In this document: positions 6,589 through 14,823 of the stretch, piece after piece
How the letters are laid out: each line of letters opens with the position of its first letter
Numbering within the stretch: position 1 is the stretch's first letter
The notes under the pieces: generated by a model
The model's input: only the letters and a program-made list of their open reading frames with translations
Told to the model about the DNA's origin: nothing
Databases searched by the model: none
Made by a program: the position numbers and the translations under genes
Assembly: GCA_001822575.1 (NCBI GenBank)
Contig: MHRM01000012.1
Location: 6,846 to 47,647, forward strand
Length of the DNA: 40,802 nt
Source: Candidatus Taylorbacteria bacterium RIFCSPHIGHO2_02_FULL_44_12
GTDB taxonomy: Bacteria; Patescibacteriota; Minisyncoccia; Phycocordibacterales; PALSA-1337
Direction: 5' to 3'

Positions 6589-6596
6589 CAAGGGAT

Positions 6597-6881
6597 TCAA
6601 ATCCCCTTGAGTGTATTTGACACCAGATAAATAATGCCCCAGGCCGAGATCATGATGAACATCCCGATGATCCCTCCCAACATATGATTGCGGCCCTGTT
6701 CGCGAGCCGCTGGGTCTCCCCCTTTCCAGATCATTTCAAAAATCCCATAAGCAAAAACAACCACTCCGACTGCGAACATAAGTCCGACGATCGGAGTAAT
6801 TATATTTGATACTATAGGCTGTATAGCCTGCCCGAACGATTCAGGTCCTGATGCGGCGTTTGCTATAGAGGCTAGAGTCAT
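6597..6881 (-). CDS. Small pilin-like membrane protein (T4SS pilin/TrbC-VirB2 type), 1 of 5
   Basis: A 94-aa protein with two membrane helices (about 27-50 and 68-90) separated by a short charged loop GGDPAAREQGRNH. The layout, and the end IIGMFIMISAWGIIYLVSNTL, match VirB2/TrbC-like pilins that are abundant in CPR genomes as the T4SS_pilin family. VirB2-type pilins are inserted in the inner membrane and polymerised into conjugative-type pili. This is the shortest copy and its N-terminus (MTLASIANAASGPES) is a poor signal peptide, so the start may lie elsewhere or the mature form may be made directly. It is last in a five-gene run on this strand. No assembly ATPase (VirB4/VirB11) is in the window. 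Confidence 0.75.
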   Translation of the reverse strand: MTLASIANAASGPESFGQAIQPIVSNIITPIVGLMFAVGVVVFAYGIFEMIWKGGDPAAREQGRNHMLGGIIGMFIMISAWGIIYLVSNTLKGI

Positions 6882-6908
6882 AATACAACATAGAGAACCG
6901 GAGAATTA

Positions 6909-7343
6909 TTATCTCGGAGTCTGAATGTCAATTAAAGGAAAATCTCCAGCAGGAGCCCTATTGGAACCAGTGTTGAATGTGGTTGTCAAGATTCGCACAA
7001 GCCCCCAAATGGAAAGAATGATAAACAAACCAACAATACCCCAAAGAATCTTTTGTCCGGCTTCTTGGCGCGCCGCGGCATCGGAGCCTCCAATTATCAG
7101 ATATCTAACAACGCTGTAAACAATCCAGATGACAGCAACAGAAATCAAAACATACACCACAAAATTACCAATCCTAGAAAATTGGTTTGAAATTGCGGCG
7201 GTATTAGTTGTAAAAGCGTTTACATTATAGTCTGGACCAGGGGGCGGTATGGTATGATTTGAAGCATAACTCTGAACCGCTAATCCTTGCGCAAACACAA
7301 AAGCCACAACTAAACATACTACATAGGTAATAATTTTCTTCAT
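6909..7343 (-). CDS. Small pilin-like membrane protein, 2 of 5
   Basis: 144 aa. A signal peptide (MKKIITYVVCLVVAFVFAQG, likely cleavage after SYA near residue 27) is followed by a Pro/Asn-rich segment, then two membrane helices around IIGGSDAAARQEAGQKI. The second helix ends GIVGLFIILSIWGLVRIL, nearly the same motif as in the other four copies. The C-terminal tail (about 25 aa, NTGSNRAPAGDFPLIDIQTPR) is hydrophilic. It belongs to the same T4SS pilin-like family, with divergence between copies suggesting different positions or roles in one structure. The 149-nt gap to the next gene upstream (7344-7492) shows no gene or clear site. Confidence 0.78.
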   Translation of the reverse strand: MKKIITYVVCLVVAFVFAQGLAVQSYASNHTIPPPGPDYNVNAFTTNTAAISNQFSRIGNFVVYVLISVAVIWIVYSVVRYLIIGGSDAAARQEAGQKILWGIVGLFIILSIWGLVRILTTTFNTGSNRAPAGDFPLIDIQTPR

Positions 7344-7492
7344 AGTGATGATGAAACTAATAAATAATAATTAACCCCCTCATTCTATCTCATCCGCAAA
7401 TGGCTGGAAAGGCCCAACTGTGGATATGAGAATAGAAAGGCCTTTTGTAAAACTCTGGAAATAACAAGAAATGCACGCGAGGATACCACCGC

Positions 7493-7912
7493 TTATCTCC
7501 CAGGATTACTTCCTGAATTTGGATTTGAAGAAGAAGGAGGAAAAAGGTTACCAAAGTCCGTCCAGGAAGAAGGCCTATTGGCTTGGTTGCCGAGATTGTC
7601 CCCAAATGTATTGCGAAGAATGTTGACGATGCCCCAGAATGAAAGGATCACGAAGAAACCTATCAGACTATACATCAGATATAGACCCGCCTGTTTCCTG
7701 CCCTCGGCGCTATCATTCGGCCGGATGAAATACTGAATAATATACCAGACGAACATGATCACCGCCAAGCCCATCAACAAGAATAGGACCTGGTTCAGAT
7801 AATCAATGATCTGATTGATCAAATACTTGAGATCCTTATCCGCCGCCAAAACCACAAATGGCGCGAATATGGCGAACATGCTAGCGGAAATGATTTTTGT
7901 TTTGTATGTCAT
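7493..7912 (-). CDS. Small pilin-like membrane protein, 3 of 5
   Basis: 139 aa with an N-terminal signal (MTYKTKIISASMFAIFAPFVVLA, cleavage after VLA), an amphipathic helix (LKYLINQIIDYLNQV) and two membrane helices flanking FIRPNDSAEGRKQAG. The second ends LIGFFVILSFWGIVNIL. A Ser/Asn/Pro-rich tail (FPPSSSNPNSGSNPGR) extends the C-terminus. The conserved loop glycine seen in copies 1, 2 and 4 is replaced by Pro-Asn here. Same family and operon as the neighbours. A TATAAT lies 12 nt before the ATG on this strand, so an internal promoter is possible. Confidence 0.78.
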   Translation of the reverse strand: MTYKTKIISASMFAIFAPFVVLAADKDLKYLINQIIDYLNQVLFLLMGLAVIMFVWYIIQYFIRPNDSAEGRKQAGLYLMYSLIGFFVILSFWGIVNILRNTFGDNLGNQANRPSSWTDFGNLFPPSSSNPNSGSNPGR

Positions 7913-7930
7913 GTTGTTTTTATAATTATA

Positions 7931-7966
7931 ACTAGTTACTAGTAACCAGCAACCAGTTACCAGTAA
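7931..7966. repeat. Degenerate short-period repeat between pilin genes
   Basis: A run of imperfect AGTTACTAGTAACC / AACCAGTTACCAGTAAC words, partly self-complementary, fills the spacer between pilin genes 3 and 4 and stops where the TAG of gene 4 begins. It is likely a local low-complexity expansion. Confidence 0.6.
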
Positions 7967-8482
7967 CTATCTACCCTCCAAGGCATTCCTAGCACTATCC
8001 GTCACTCCCTTATTAACCGTACCTGTAGACTCCAAAGTGCTGATGATGATAGACACCATCAGTCTCGCCCCCAAAACTATAGCCACTCCAGCCACGATCC
8101 ACGACAACCATATTCCGTTCTTTTTCAATTCAGCTGGATTGCCGCGAGAGAGAATAAATCTCAAACCAACCCAGACTATCAGAAGAACGGCAAAAATGAT
8201 CACAATGTAGCTGAATATTTCTAGAAACTTTTCTATCAAAGCCCCTATTGAACCTAGATTTTTGCTCAATGGGTTCTGCAAAGGGATTATCTTGCCATTG
8301 CCGGCAGTGCCGCCCGCGGAACTTGGATTTACTGAATTACCAGCCGGCCCACCTACGGTCGTGTTATTTGCTGGAGGATTTTGGGCATATGAGATTGATG
8401 GTACAGAAACAAGAAATGTTCCAATTGTTAAGACGAGTAGGAAGTAGGAATAAGGAGGTAGGAAGTATGGGGGGGTTTTCAT
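7967..8482 (-). CDS. Small pilin-like membrane protein, 4 of 5
   Basis: 171 aa. The signal sequence begins MKTPPYFLPPYSYFLLVL and ends near SYAQNPP (about residue 33). A low-complexity Asn/Gly/Ser/Pro segment (about 34-66) follows, then two membrane helices (about 85-110 and 123-147) around SRGNPAELKKNG. The first seven residues MKTPPYF are identical to those of copy 5, and the coding DNA there consists of repeated TACTTCC words. It is expected in the inner membrane or a pilus. The second helix (WIVAGVAIVLGARLMVSII) departs most from the common motif. Same operon as neighbours, 24 nt after copy 5. Confidence 0.78.
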   Translation of the reverse strand: MKTPPYFLPPYSYFLLVLTIGTFLVSVPSISYAQNPPANNTTVGGPAGNSVNPSSAGGTAGNGKIIPLQNPLSKNLGSIGALIEKFLEIFSYIVIIFAVLLIVWVGLRFILSRGNPAELKKNGIWLSWIVAGVAIVLGARLMVSIIISTLESTGTVNKGVTDSARNALEGR

Positions 8483-8506
8483 GATGTTAAAATGAAATAC
8501 AAAATC

Positions 8507-8992
8507 CTAGGAGCCGAGCAAGAATTTGAAGCCTTGATTGTCCGTAAGCCATGAAAGAAGCTGATAGACGATAAACCAGGCTGACAGCATAAGTATAAAC
8601 CCGAGACCGATCTTTGGGAACATACTCGTGGCTTTTGAGATATTTGCGGGCTTGCCGGTGATATATAAATACCCTGCCCATGAAAAGCCAAATATGGCCG
8701 CGAAAACACCGCCCACCATCATGATATTCAAAATATGCTGAACTTGTAGCATCAGTCCCTTGAAATCACATGGAACATATTTTGGATCATAATCTGGACT
8801 GGAAGGTTTGTTGGCTCCCGCCGGACCATCGCAAACGATAAATTTGAAGATTCCTCTGCCCTGACTGTCTGTTTCGCTAATATTGATAGAAGGAGCGGGT
8901 TGGGCATTGACTGAAGAGACATTTATGATCAGAGAAAAAACCATAAGTGCGAATAAGGAAGTGGGAATTAGGAAGTAGGGGGGAGTTTTCAT
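8507..8992 (-). CDS. Small pilin-like membrane protein, 5 of 5
   Basis: 161 aa with signal peptide MKTPPYFLIPTSLFALMVFS, cleavage probably after VNA (residue 30). A 50-residue external region carrying two cysteines (FIVCDGPAG, YVPCDFKG) could form a disulfide; copies 1-4 do not have this. Two membrane helices follow, around ITGKPANISKATSMFPK, ending FILMLSAWFIVYQLL. This is the most divergent member and the first pilin gene after the solute-binding protein gene (9-nt gap). The cysteine pair may depend on the DsbA-like protein encoded at 31017, which is inference. Confidence 0.75.
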   Translation of the reverse strand: MKTPPYFLIPTSLFALMVFSLIINVSSVNAQPAPSINISETDSQGRGIFKFIVCDGPAGANKPSSPDYDPKYVPCDFKGLMLQVQHILNIMMVGGVFAAIFGFSWAGYLYITGKPANISKATSMFPKIGLGFILMLSAWFIVYQLLSWLTDNQGFKFLLGS

Positions 8993-9001
8993 GATATTGT
9001 C

Positions 9002-10294
9002 TTATTCTTCTAGAGCCTGCTGTAATAGCGAACTATATTGATCCTGGGCATCATTCAAGGCTTGGGTGATACTGCGACGACCGCTAGTCAGAGACTCAAC
9101 CAAAGTTGTGAAGACTTGTCGCGAATCAGCCGGATCGGTATCTGGCCAGGTTCGAGCCACTAAGGCCGCCTGGTTGAATATGGATATATACGAATCCGAA
9201 GAGCCTTGAGTTATGAGGTCGCGACGGACTGTCGGCAAATACATGGTCCTGGAAAGTTCCGCTATATTCTCGGGCAAAGTCAAGGCCTTAATGACTTCGT
9301 AAGTAGCGGATTGATTGGGCGAAGCTCGAACAATTGATAAGCCGTACATTTTGCCGTAAGTGGCTTTTTGTCCGCCTGTCCGTAGCTGTGGCAAAAGAGC
9401 CGCGTCAAAGTTCAGGTTGGGATTTTTGTCGTGAATATCACCGAGCTCCGAAGCAAAACCAAAATAGATAGCCAATGTGCCGCCCAAAAAGGCTGATTTG
9501 GACTGTGGCAATCCCCTATTCCAGGAATAATCTTCATTGGAAGGATCGGCAAAGCGGACGAAAAATTGGAGAGGTGAAGACAAGCTTGGATTCTGGGTGC
9601 CAAACAAGGTGATGGAAAAACCATTGTTAGTTCTAGAGACTATAGGGTTGCCTGCCTGCAAGAATAGAGATCCAAGCAATTCACGGGCATTGGTAATATT
9701 GGAAAACTCGCCCATAGCCAAAGCCGACTTGCGAATATTGCCATTTGTATCTTTGGTTGTCAGTTTGGCAACCAGAGAATCAAACTCATCCCAATAGCGC
9801 GGATAAGTAGCGATGCCGGCAGAATCAAAAGTATCTCTATTCCAGAACATGATCAAGGGATCAATGGTAAATGGCAAAGCCATAAGACCATCCGGGAAGA
9901 GATATATTTCCCCTTCTTGAATATAAGTATCACGAAAGTCCCGTTGGGATATTAATTCATAAGGTATGGGGTAAATCTTGTCAGTGTGGGGCAGAAACAT
10001 ATCAGCCGTTATAAGAATGGCGTCCGGTCCTCTGCCGCGGGCCAAAACCGATATGAAGTCTCGCGAGAATTGCTCGGGGCGTTTCTCCGTGTATGAGACG
10101 GTGAATTTTTGAGTGGAAGCATTGCTCACCATAGCCGCGTATTGTTCAAAAATATCAGAAGGAAATGTCCCCCAGATTGTTATTGGCGGCAAAGTCTCCC
10201 CGCTTCCCGAACCTTTGTAGGTGGCAAAAGCCGTCACCCCGGCGATAATAAAAAGTATAAATATGGACAAGGTTATGATTTGAAATTTACTCAT
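9002..10294 (-). CDS. Membrane-anchored extracellular solute-binding protein (family 1)
   Basis: 430 aa. One N-terminal membrane helix (about 5-26) lacks a lipobox Cys, so it is a signal anchor rather than a lipoprotein. The rest reads as a periplasmic binding protein of the sugar/maltose type: ITIWGTFPSDIFEQYAAMV, GRGPDAILITADMFLPHTDKIYPIP, ALPFTIDPLIMFWNRDTFDSAGI, YPRYWDEFDSLVAKLTTKD and KMYGLSIVRAS. Such proteins normally feed an ABC permease, but no permease or ATPase gene is nearby. It is instead joined to five pilin-like genes (9-nt gap downstream) and a methyltransferase (16-nt gap upstream). It may be a surface ligand-binding component of the pilus system, or pair with a permease encoded elsewhere. 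Family call is good; ligand unknown. Confidence 0.85.
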   Translation of the reverse strand: MSKFQIITLSIFILFIIAGVTAFATYKGSGSGETLPPITIWGTFPSDIFEQYAAMVSNASTQKFTVSYTEKRPEQFSRDFISVLARGRGPDAILITADMFLPHTDKIYPIPYELISQRDFRDTYIQEGEIYLFPDGLMALPFTIDPLIMFWNRDTFDSAGIATYPRYWDEFDSLVAKLTTKDTNGNIRKSALAMGEFSNITNARELLGSLFLQAGNPIVSRTNNGFSITLFGTQNPSLSSPLQFFVRFADPSNEDYSWNRGLPQSKSAFLGGTLAIYFGFASELGDIHDKNPNLNFDAALLPQLRTGGQKATYGKMYGLSIVRASPNQSATYEVIKALTLPENIAELSRTMYLPTVRRDLITQGSSDSYISIFNQAALVARTWPDTDPADSRQVFTTLVESLTSGRRSITQALNDAQDQYSSLLQQALEE

Positions 10295-10310
10295 ATGATA
10301 TAGGCTGGAA

Positions 10311-10832
10311 TTATCGGCTTAATATCAGACCATAGTGGTGATCACCGGCTGGAAATGACTGTTCCCAGACGAAGCCGTTCTTCTCAAAAAGAATTCTGGT
10401 TTCAGCCGAAGAAATACTATTTTTCGGGGACATAGAACCGCCTGGTTCCCAGTCTACCACCAGGACCTTGCCTCCAGTTTTCAAAACTCGCTTAATTTCC
10501 AGGACAAAATCATCTCTTTTTGAGATTTCAATCTGAAAAAGAATGTTGGAAGCTATCACCCTGTCGGCCATGGATTCGCGCAACTTCGTCCCGCCGATCT
10601 TCTCCAGATCTCCAACTATGACCTCTATGTTACGAATACCTTGGGCGGAAGAAATAGAACGCAATCTCTCCAAAAGATCTTTTTGGATATCTATGGCATA
10701 AACACGACCGCTGGCTCCAACCCTTCGGCCAGATTCTATGCTATAAAAACCAGAACCGGCCCCAAGGTCAACGACCTTCATGCCTTCAACTAGACCAAGC
10801 TTGGCGATATTGGCGGCCGGTTCGGAGAACAT
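10311..10832 (-). CDS. Class I SAM-dependent methyltransferase
   Basis: 173 aa with motif I VVDLGAGSGFYS (residues 20-31), an acidic strand end VYAIDIQ, motif IEVIVGDLEKI, and VLKTGGKVLVVDWEP typical of the UbiE/Methyltransf_11-like group. It starts unusually close to motif I (MFSEPAANIAKLGLVEGMKV), so it lacks an N-terminal cap domain. The substrate cannot be deduced. It lies 16 nt upstream of the solute-binding protein gene on the same strand and is separated from gyrA by a large inverted repeat, so it may head the pilin transcript. Confidence 0.85.
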   Translation of the reverse strand: MFSEPAANIAKLGLVEGMKVVDLGAGSGFYSIESGRRVGASGRVYAIDIQKDLLERLRSISSAQGIRNIEVIVGDLEKIGGTKLRESMADRVIASNILFQIEISKRDDFVLEIKRVLKTGGKVLVVDWEPGGSMSPKNSISSAETRILFEKNGFVWEQSFPAGDHHYGLILSR

Positions 10833-10894
10833 TCCCTCATTATAACAAGAAATGGATGGGAAGGAGAGATATTGTGGGGACAGAATTGTTTTTC

Positions 10895-11077
10895 AATGTC
10901 TCGCCTTGCCTGTCCGCAAACAACGCCCAAAGCCGAATCATCTCCTTCGCAAACCCGATTTTTAAAAAAATAAAGATTATATCCTGTATACAACTCGCGT
11001 ATTGCTAAAGAATCAGGGTTTGTGAAGGAGATGATCGGCGGAGGGCGGAGGTTTGATAGCAGGCAAGGCGAGACATT
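10895..11077. repeat. Long imperfect inverted repeat between gyrA and the methyltransferase gene
   Basis: Arms of about 66 nt: AATGTCTCGCCTTGCCTG (10895-10912) pairs with CAGGCAAGGCGAGACATT (11060-11077), and TCATCTCCTTC plus CAAACCC pairs with GGGTTTG plus GAAGGAGATGA (11016-11034). The loop (about 10961-11011) is A+T rich. The right arm overlaps the gyrA stop codon. It fills most of the 243-nt gap; no gene is visible in it. It could terminate gyrA transcription or be a MITE-like insertion. Confidence 0.75.
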
Positions 11078-13550
11078 ACAAAAATATCAATGTCGCCAGA
11101 GAATCACCTTCACGCAATTTCATGATCCGGACGCCCTGGGTAGAGCGACCCAAGCTTGGTATCTCCTTTATGTCAACGCGGATGACCTGGCTCTTTTTGG
11201 ACATAGCCACCACTTCCTGATCTTCATCAGTAACAACCTTGGCCGCCATCAATGAACCGGTCTTGGTCGTGACATTCATGGTCAATATGCCCGATCCGCC
11301 GCGTTTTTGGATTTTGTATTCGGACAGTTTGGTTTTTTTGCCATAACCATTTGCGCCCATCACGAACAAGGACGGATTCTTGGCTTCCTTGGAAACAATA
11401 TCCGCTGATATGACCTGATCGCCTTTTGAGAGCTTTATGACCCTGACTCCGGCGGCATTCCTGCCCATTTGCCTAACATCACTTTCCTTGAAATGAATAG
11501 ACTGGCCTTCCTTGGTGGCAATAACCACATCGTCGCCAAGGGAAGCGAATGACACCGAGATCAATTCATCGCCAGACTCCAAGGTGATGGCGATCAAGCC
11601 CGAACGGCGAACATCCCGAAAATGGGAAGCCGCGGACTTCTTGCCGGTACCCGCCCGAGTAACCATGAACAGTGACATTCCTTCAGCCGCCTTTTTGTCT
11701 CTGGGCATAGGCAAGATTGATGTGACCTGTTCACCCTCGGACAAGGGTAGGAAATTCATCACCGACTTGCCTTTGGTGGCTCTACGAGCTTCGGGTATAT
11801 CGTACATCTTGATCTGATAAGCCTTGCCACGATCGGTGAAGAACAGAAGATCATTGTGAGTGGTGGCATAGACCAGATGGGTGATAAAGTCTTCTTCTTT
11901 GGTATCAAGATCTACCACCCCGACGCCGCCACGCTTTTGTCTGCGGTATTCGGATGGATCAGTCCGTTTTATATATCCGCCCTTGGTGAAGACCAATACG
12001 GACTCCTGATCAGGAATGAGATCTTCAGCGCTAAACTCTTTGATACCGTGTTTGACAAGTTTGGTCCGACGATCGTCTCCATATTTAGCAGATATAGCGG
12101 TAAGTTCGTCTTTGATGATAGTTCTGACTCTCTTTTCGCTAGCCAGAATGCTTTTGAGCTCGGCAATCAAGGCTTGGATTTCGGATAGTTCTTCCAGGAC
12201 TTTCTTGCGTTCCAATCCGGCTAGTTTTGCCAATCTCATCTCCAATATGGCCGTGGCTTGTTTGTCGCTAAATTTGAACTTTTTTATCAGGTTGGCATGA
12301 GCAGAAATAGCATCCACCGAACCACGAATGAGACTGATGATTTCGTCTATGTGGTCAAGAGCTTTTTTGAGACCGATCAGGATATGTTCGCGATCTTCGG
12401 CTCTAGTTAGCTCAAATTGGGATTTGCGTCGGACCACCGCTATCCGGTGTTTGATAAATTCTTCCAAAATAGACTTGAGGGAGAGAGTGTGGGGGACGCC
12501 GTCAACCAGAGCCACCATATTGACATGGAAGGCGTCTTCCAAACGAGTGTGTTTGTACAGGAGATTCAAAACTTTCTCGGGATAAGATCCCTGCTTGAGC
12601 TCTATGACTATCCTCATATCCTTGTCGGACTCATCTCGCAGACCCCTGACCCCCTCTATCACTTTTTCCCGAACCAGATCGGCTATCTTGATAATCAGAT
12701 CTGTCTTGTTGACCATATAGGGGATGGAAGTGATGATGATCTGGACCGAACCCTTCTTGTCCTCCACTATCTCGGCTTCACCACGGACCGATATACCGCC
12801 GCGACCAGTGGCATAGGCGTGGTGAATGTCTTTTTCTCCATACATCACTGCCCCAGTCGGGAAATCTGGTCCTTTGACAAATTGGAGAAGATCTTCGGTG
12901 GTGGCGGTTGGTTCGTCTACTAGATGCAAGGTGGCATTTATGATTTCGCCAAGATTGTGAGGAGCGATATTAGTAGCCATACCGACGGCAATACCCAGAG
13001 TTCCATTCAAGAGAAGATTTGGCACGGCTGTGGGCATAACTGTCGGTTCGGTCCGAGTGCCATCATAGTTTGGCCGAAAATCAACAGTGTTCTTGTCTAT
13101 ATCACCGAGAAGTTCGGCCGAAAGACGAGACATTTTGGCTTCGGTATAACGCATGGCCGCGGCTGGATCGCCGTCTATGTTGCCAAAATTGCCTTGACCA
13201 TAGACCAGGGGATATCTCATGGAGAAATCCTGGGCCATCCTTACCATAGACTCGTATACAGCGGCATCTCCATGAGGATGATAGCTACCGAGGACATCTC
13301 CGACGACCACGGCCGATTTGCGGAATTTGGCGGAAAAAGTCAAGCCTTTTTCGTGCATGGCGAAGAGAATACGACGGTGTACGGGCTTGAGTCCATCACG
13401 AACATCGGGAAGAGCCCGATCGGTGATCACGGACATGGCGTAGTCAAGAAAAGACTCGCGCATCTCGGTGCTAATATTCCGAGCCACAATACCTATATGT
13501 GGTGGTTTATTGGGGATTTTTGGTTCCAGTGAATCAGATTTCTTGGCCAT
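11076..13550 (-). CDS. gyrA: DNA gyrase subunit A
   Basis: 824 aa, normal length. Gyrase A forms the DNA breakage-reunion core and introduces negative supercoils with GyrB. The N-terminal winged-helix and tower region has [38 protein letters not shown] and the catalytic tyrosine in [11 protein letters not shown] (Y135). The C-terminal beta-pinwheel carries QKRGGVG, a GyrA-box variant of QRRGGKG, which favours gyrase over topoisomerase IV. At the quinolone-contact positions (Ser83 and Asp87 in E. coli) this protein has Ala96 and Glu100. It is preceded by a small membrane-protein gene (5-nt gap) and an MBL-fold gene on the same strand. A long inverted repeat begins at its stop codon. No Shine-Dalgarno sequence is present. 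Confidence 0.97.
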   Translation of the reverse strand: MAKKSDSLEPKIPNKPPHIGIVARNISTEMRESFLDYAMSVITDRALPDVRDGLKPVHRRILFAMHEKGLTFSAKFRKSAVVVGDVLGSYHPHGDAAVYESMVRMAQDFSMRYPLVYGQGNFGNIDGDPAAAMRYTEAKMSRLSAELLGDIDKNTVDFRPNYDGTRTEPTVMPTAVPNLLLNGTLGIAVGMATNIAPHNLGEIINATLHLVDEPTATTEDLLQFVKGPDFPTGAVMYGEKDIHHAYATGRGGISVRGEAEIVEDKKGSVQIIITSIPYMVNKTDLIIKIADLVREKVIEGVRGLRDESDKDMRIVIELKQGSYPEKVLNLLYKHTRLEDAFHVNMVALVDGVPHTLSLKSILEEFIKHRIAVVRRKSQFELTRAEDREHILIGLKKALDHIDEIISLIRGSVDAISAHANLIKKFKFSDKQATAILEMRLAKLAGLERKKVLEELSEIQALIAELKSILASEKRVRTIIKDELTAISAKYGDDRRTKLVKHGIKEFSAEDLIPDQESVLVFTKGGYIKRTDPSEYRRQKRGGVGVVDLDTKEEDFITHLVYATTHNDLLFFTDRGKAYQIKMYDIPEARRATKGKSVMNFLPLSEGEQVTSILPMPRDKKAAEGMSLFMVTRAGTGKKSAASHFRDVRRSGLIAITLESGDELISVSFASLGDDVVIATKEGQSIHFKESDVRQMGRNAAGVRVIKLSKGDQVISADIVSKEAKNPSLFVMGANGYGKKTKLSEYKIQKRGGSGILTMNVTTKTGSLMAAKVVTDEDQEVVAMSKKSQVIRVDIKEIPSLGRSTQGVRIMKLREGDSLATLIFL

Positions 13551-13555
13551 GATAT

Positions 13556-13855
13556 TTATTTCCCGGGACTGACTTGAATCTCATTGTACTCTACTTTTCG
13601 GGAGCCAAATATTAGGTGCTTTATGTCGTCAAATAGTATTCCAGCCCCAGCGACCAGAGACTGGGTGGGAGATTGTGCTTTGCGGGAGGTCCCTATCACT
13701 GCCGTCGCTCCGGAACCACCACCAATAGAGAATGAAGCCAGCCAAAATATGGCGATGATGGCTGTTACCGTAAAAGAAGACCAAAAAGCGATCCTCTTGC
13801 GAATATGGTGAGGCTTGTCTCGCAAGCGTTCTATGTGTGAAGTTATTGAAGCCAT
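13556..13855 (-). CDS. Small single-pass membrane protein, unknown
   Basis: Unrecognised. With the ATG at 13855 it is 99 aa: a charged N-terminus ([21 protein letters not shown]), one membrane helix ([24 protein letters not shown], about 22-45), a Gly/Ser/Thr linker and a short polar domain ending [18 protein letters not shown] longer frame start at 13888 would overlap the preceding MBL gene, so the internal start is chosen. It lies between the MBL-fold gene (13-nt gap) and gyrA (5-nt gap), so it is probably co-transcribed. The basic HIRKR before the helix predicts a cytoplasmic N-terminus. Confidence 0.75.
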   Translation of the reverse strand: MASITSHIERLRDKPHHIRKRIAFWSSFTVTAIIAIFWLASFSIGGGSGATAVIGTSRKAQSPTQSLVAGAGILFDDIKHLIFGSRKVEYNEIQVSPGK

Positions 13856-13868
13856 AAAAAAACAAAAT

Positions 13869-14501
13869 TCATTCTCTTTGGAGAACAATCACTTGGGAAT
13901 CTTTGCCTTCCAAATCCTTTTTCTTTAGGGTTAATTTTAACACAGGATCGGGATTTTCGCCGGCTTCTTTGAGGAAGATCTTCAGGGCGTCTTTGCCCAT
14001 CCCGTCGCCATAATGGATCGGAATAATGATCTTGGGATTTATAGTTATGGCCAGTTTGTAAGCGGCCGAAGGATCTAGTATCCCTTGTCCACCAATGGGA
14101 ATAAAAAGAATGTCCACATCGTCAATGGCTTCCTCGGCTTCTTTGGGCAAGTCGGGAGTAGATAGAGCTCCTAGGTGGCAAATACGCATGCCCTCCAAGG
14201 CCACCATGTATATTGTATTGATTCGCTCTTCGGCTTTGTATCTTGAAGTGGAAGAAAATCCAGTGATGAATACGCTCCGTATCTCATATTCCCCAGGTCC
14301 GGAAATGACAAACGGCTTTTTGTCGCCAAAAGAAACAGTGTCCACGCCATTCATGTCGGAATGATTGAGGCTGGAAAGGACGATGTCAGCTCCAAATTTT
14401 GAAGACTTCAAGCTTGAATCTTTGGATATGGGATCAAAGGCCAGAACAATCTCTCCGAACTGGATTTTGACAAATGATCCGCCAAGATAGGTGATGATCA
14501 T
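13869..14501 (-). CDS. Metallo-beta-lactamase-fold protein (UlaG-like), metal site altered
   Basis: 210 aa resembling the Zn-dependent hydrolases of the UlaG/L-ascorbate lactonase-like group: MIITYLGGSFVKIQFGEIVLAFDP, the strand FGADIVLSSLNHSDMNGVD, FVISGPGEYEI, CHLGALS, VDILFIPIGGQG and IPIHYGDG. The usual HxHxDH metal motif reads LNHSDM (L45 to M50), so two expected histidines are Leu and Met, and CHLGD is CHLGA. The fold therefore seems kept while the di-metal centre is at least partly lost. It heads a run with a small membrane protein and gyrA. An extended -10 box lies 6 nt before the ATG, suggesting a leaderless start. Function unknown; non-hydrolytic binding is possible. Confidence 0.8.
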   Translation of the reverse strand: MIITYLGGSFVKIQFGEIVLAFDPISKDSSLKSSKFGADIVLSSLNHSDMNGVDTVSFGDKKPFVISGPGEYEIRSVFITGFSSTSRYKAEERINTIYMVALEGMRICHLGALSTPDLPKEAEEAIDDVDILFIPIGGQGILDPSAAYKLAITINPKIIIPIHYGDGMGKDALKIFLKEAGENPDPVLKLTLKKKDLEGKDSQVIVLQRE

Positions 14502-14507
14502 AGTTAT

Positions 14508-14536
14508 ACATTACCATACCTTGTCATTCCCGCGAA
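14508..14536 (-). promoter_or_regulatory. Extended -10 promoter of the MBL-gyrA operon
   Basis: On the minus strand TGG TAATGT (TAATGT at 14508-14513), 6 nt before the ATG at 14501. A poor -35, TTCGCG (14531-14536), 17 nt further upstream, lies within the ATTCCCGC palindrome. Confidence 0.45.
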
Positions 14537-14545
14537 AGCGGGAAT
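14526..14545. repeat. ATTCCC-type palindromic repeat
   Basis: ATTCCCGCGAAAGCGGGAAT, 8-bp perfect arms around GAAA. This resembles the dRS3-type short repeat known from Neisseria and seen in many genomes. Only one copy is found in the window. Confidence 0.7.
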
Positions 14546-14585
14546 CCAGGGTCCTACAACAGTTTTTTAAACTATACCACCTATC

Positions 14586-14679
14586 GCTGACCCGACCCCT
14601 CTCGGCGAGACCAGCTCTCCCTTCGTTTTGCTCCGCAAAAGTCGGGAGACTGGCTCTCGCCTGCGGAGGCGGCTGACAG
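14586..14679. repeat. Palindromic element, intergenic copy of the element inside hisS
   Basis: Contains CCCTCTCGGCGAGA then CAGCTCTCCCTTCGTTT, a hairpin TTTTGC/GCAAAA, and a complementary right arm GGGAGACTGGCTCTCGCC ending GCGGCTGACAG. Two blocks (14 and 17 nt, one base apart) are identical to 29580-29611 in hisS. Together with the repeat at 14526 it occupies most of the 322-nt gap between the MBL gene and rpsA. The rest (14680-14823) shows no gene and only weak promoter-like sequence. Confidence 0.8.
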
Positions 14680-14823
14680 ATGAAAAGGAGGTGATAATAG
14701 ACATATCAAAATCATCGTGATAGATTGAATATGTAGAGTTTTGTTGCCGTTCGTTTACCACAAAGTTCGCGTCATCCCGCACTTATCTTTATTATCAAAT
14801 AAAAAGCGGAGCGCGATTCATTC

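Noticed and set aside
2266..6596. tRNA-Leu as an integration site with flanking att repeats
   Set aside because: No copy of the tRNA-Leu 3' end was found at the far side of the block and there is no integrase, so site-specific integration is not claimed.
14491..14676. 61-codon open frame between the MBL gene and rpsA
   Set aside because: It is made of the ATTCCCGC repeat and the palindromic element; its similarity to a part of HisRS reflects the shared element, not a gene.
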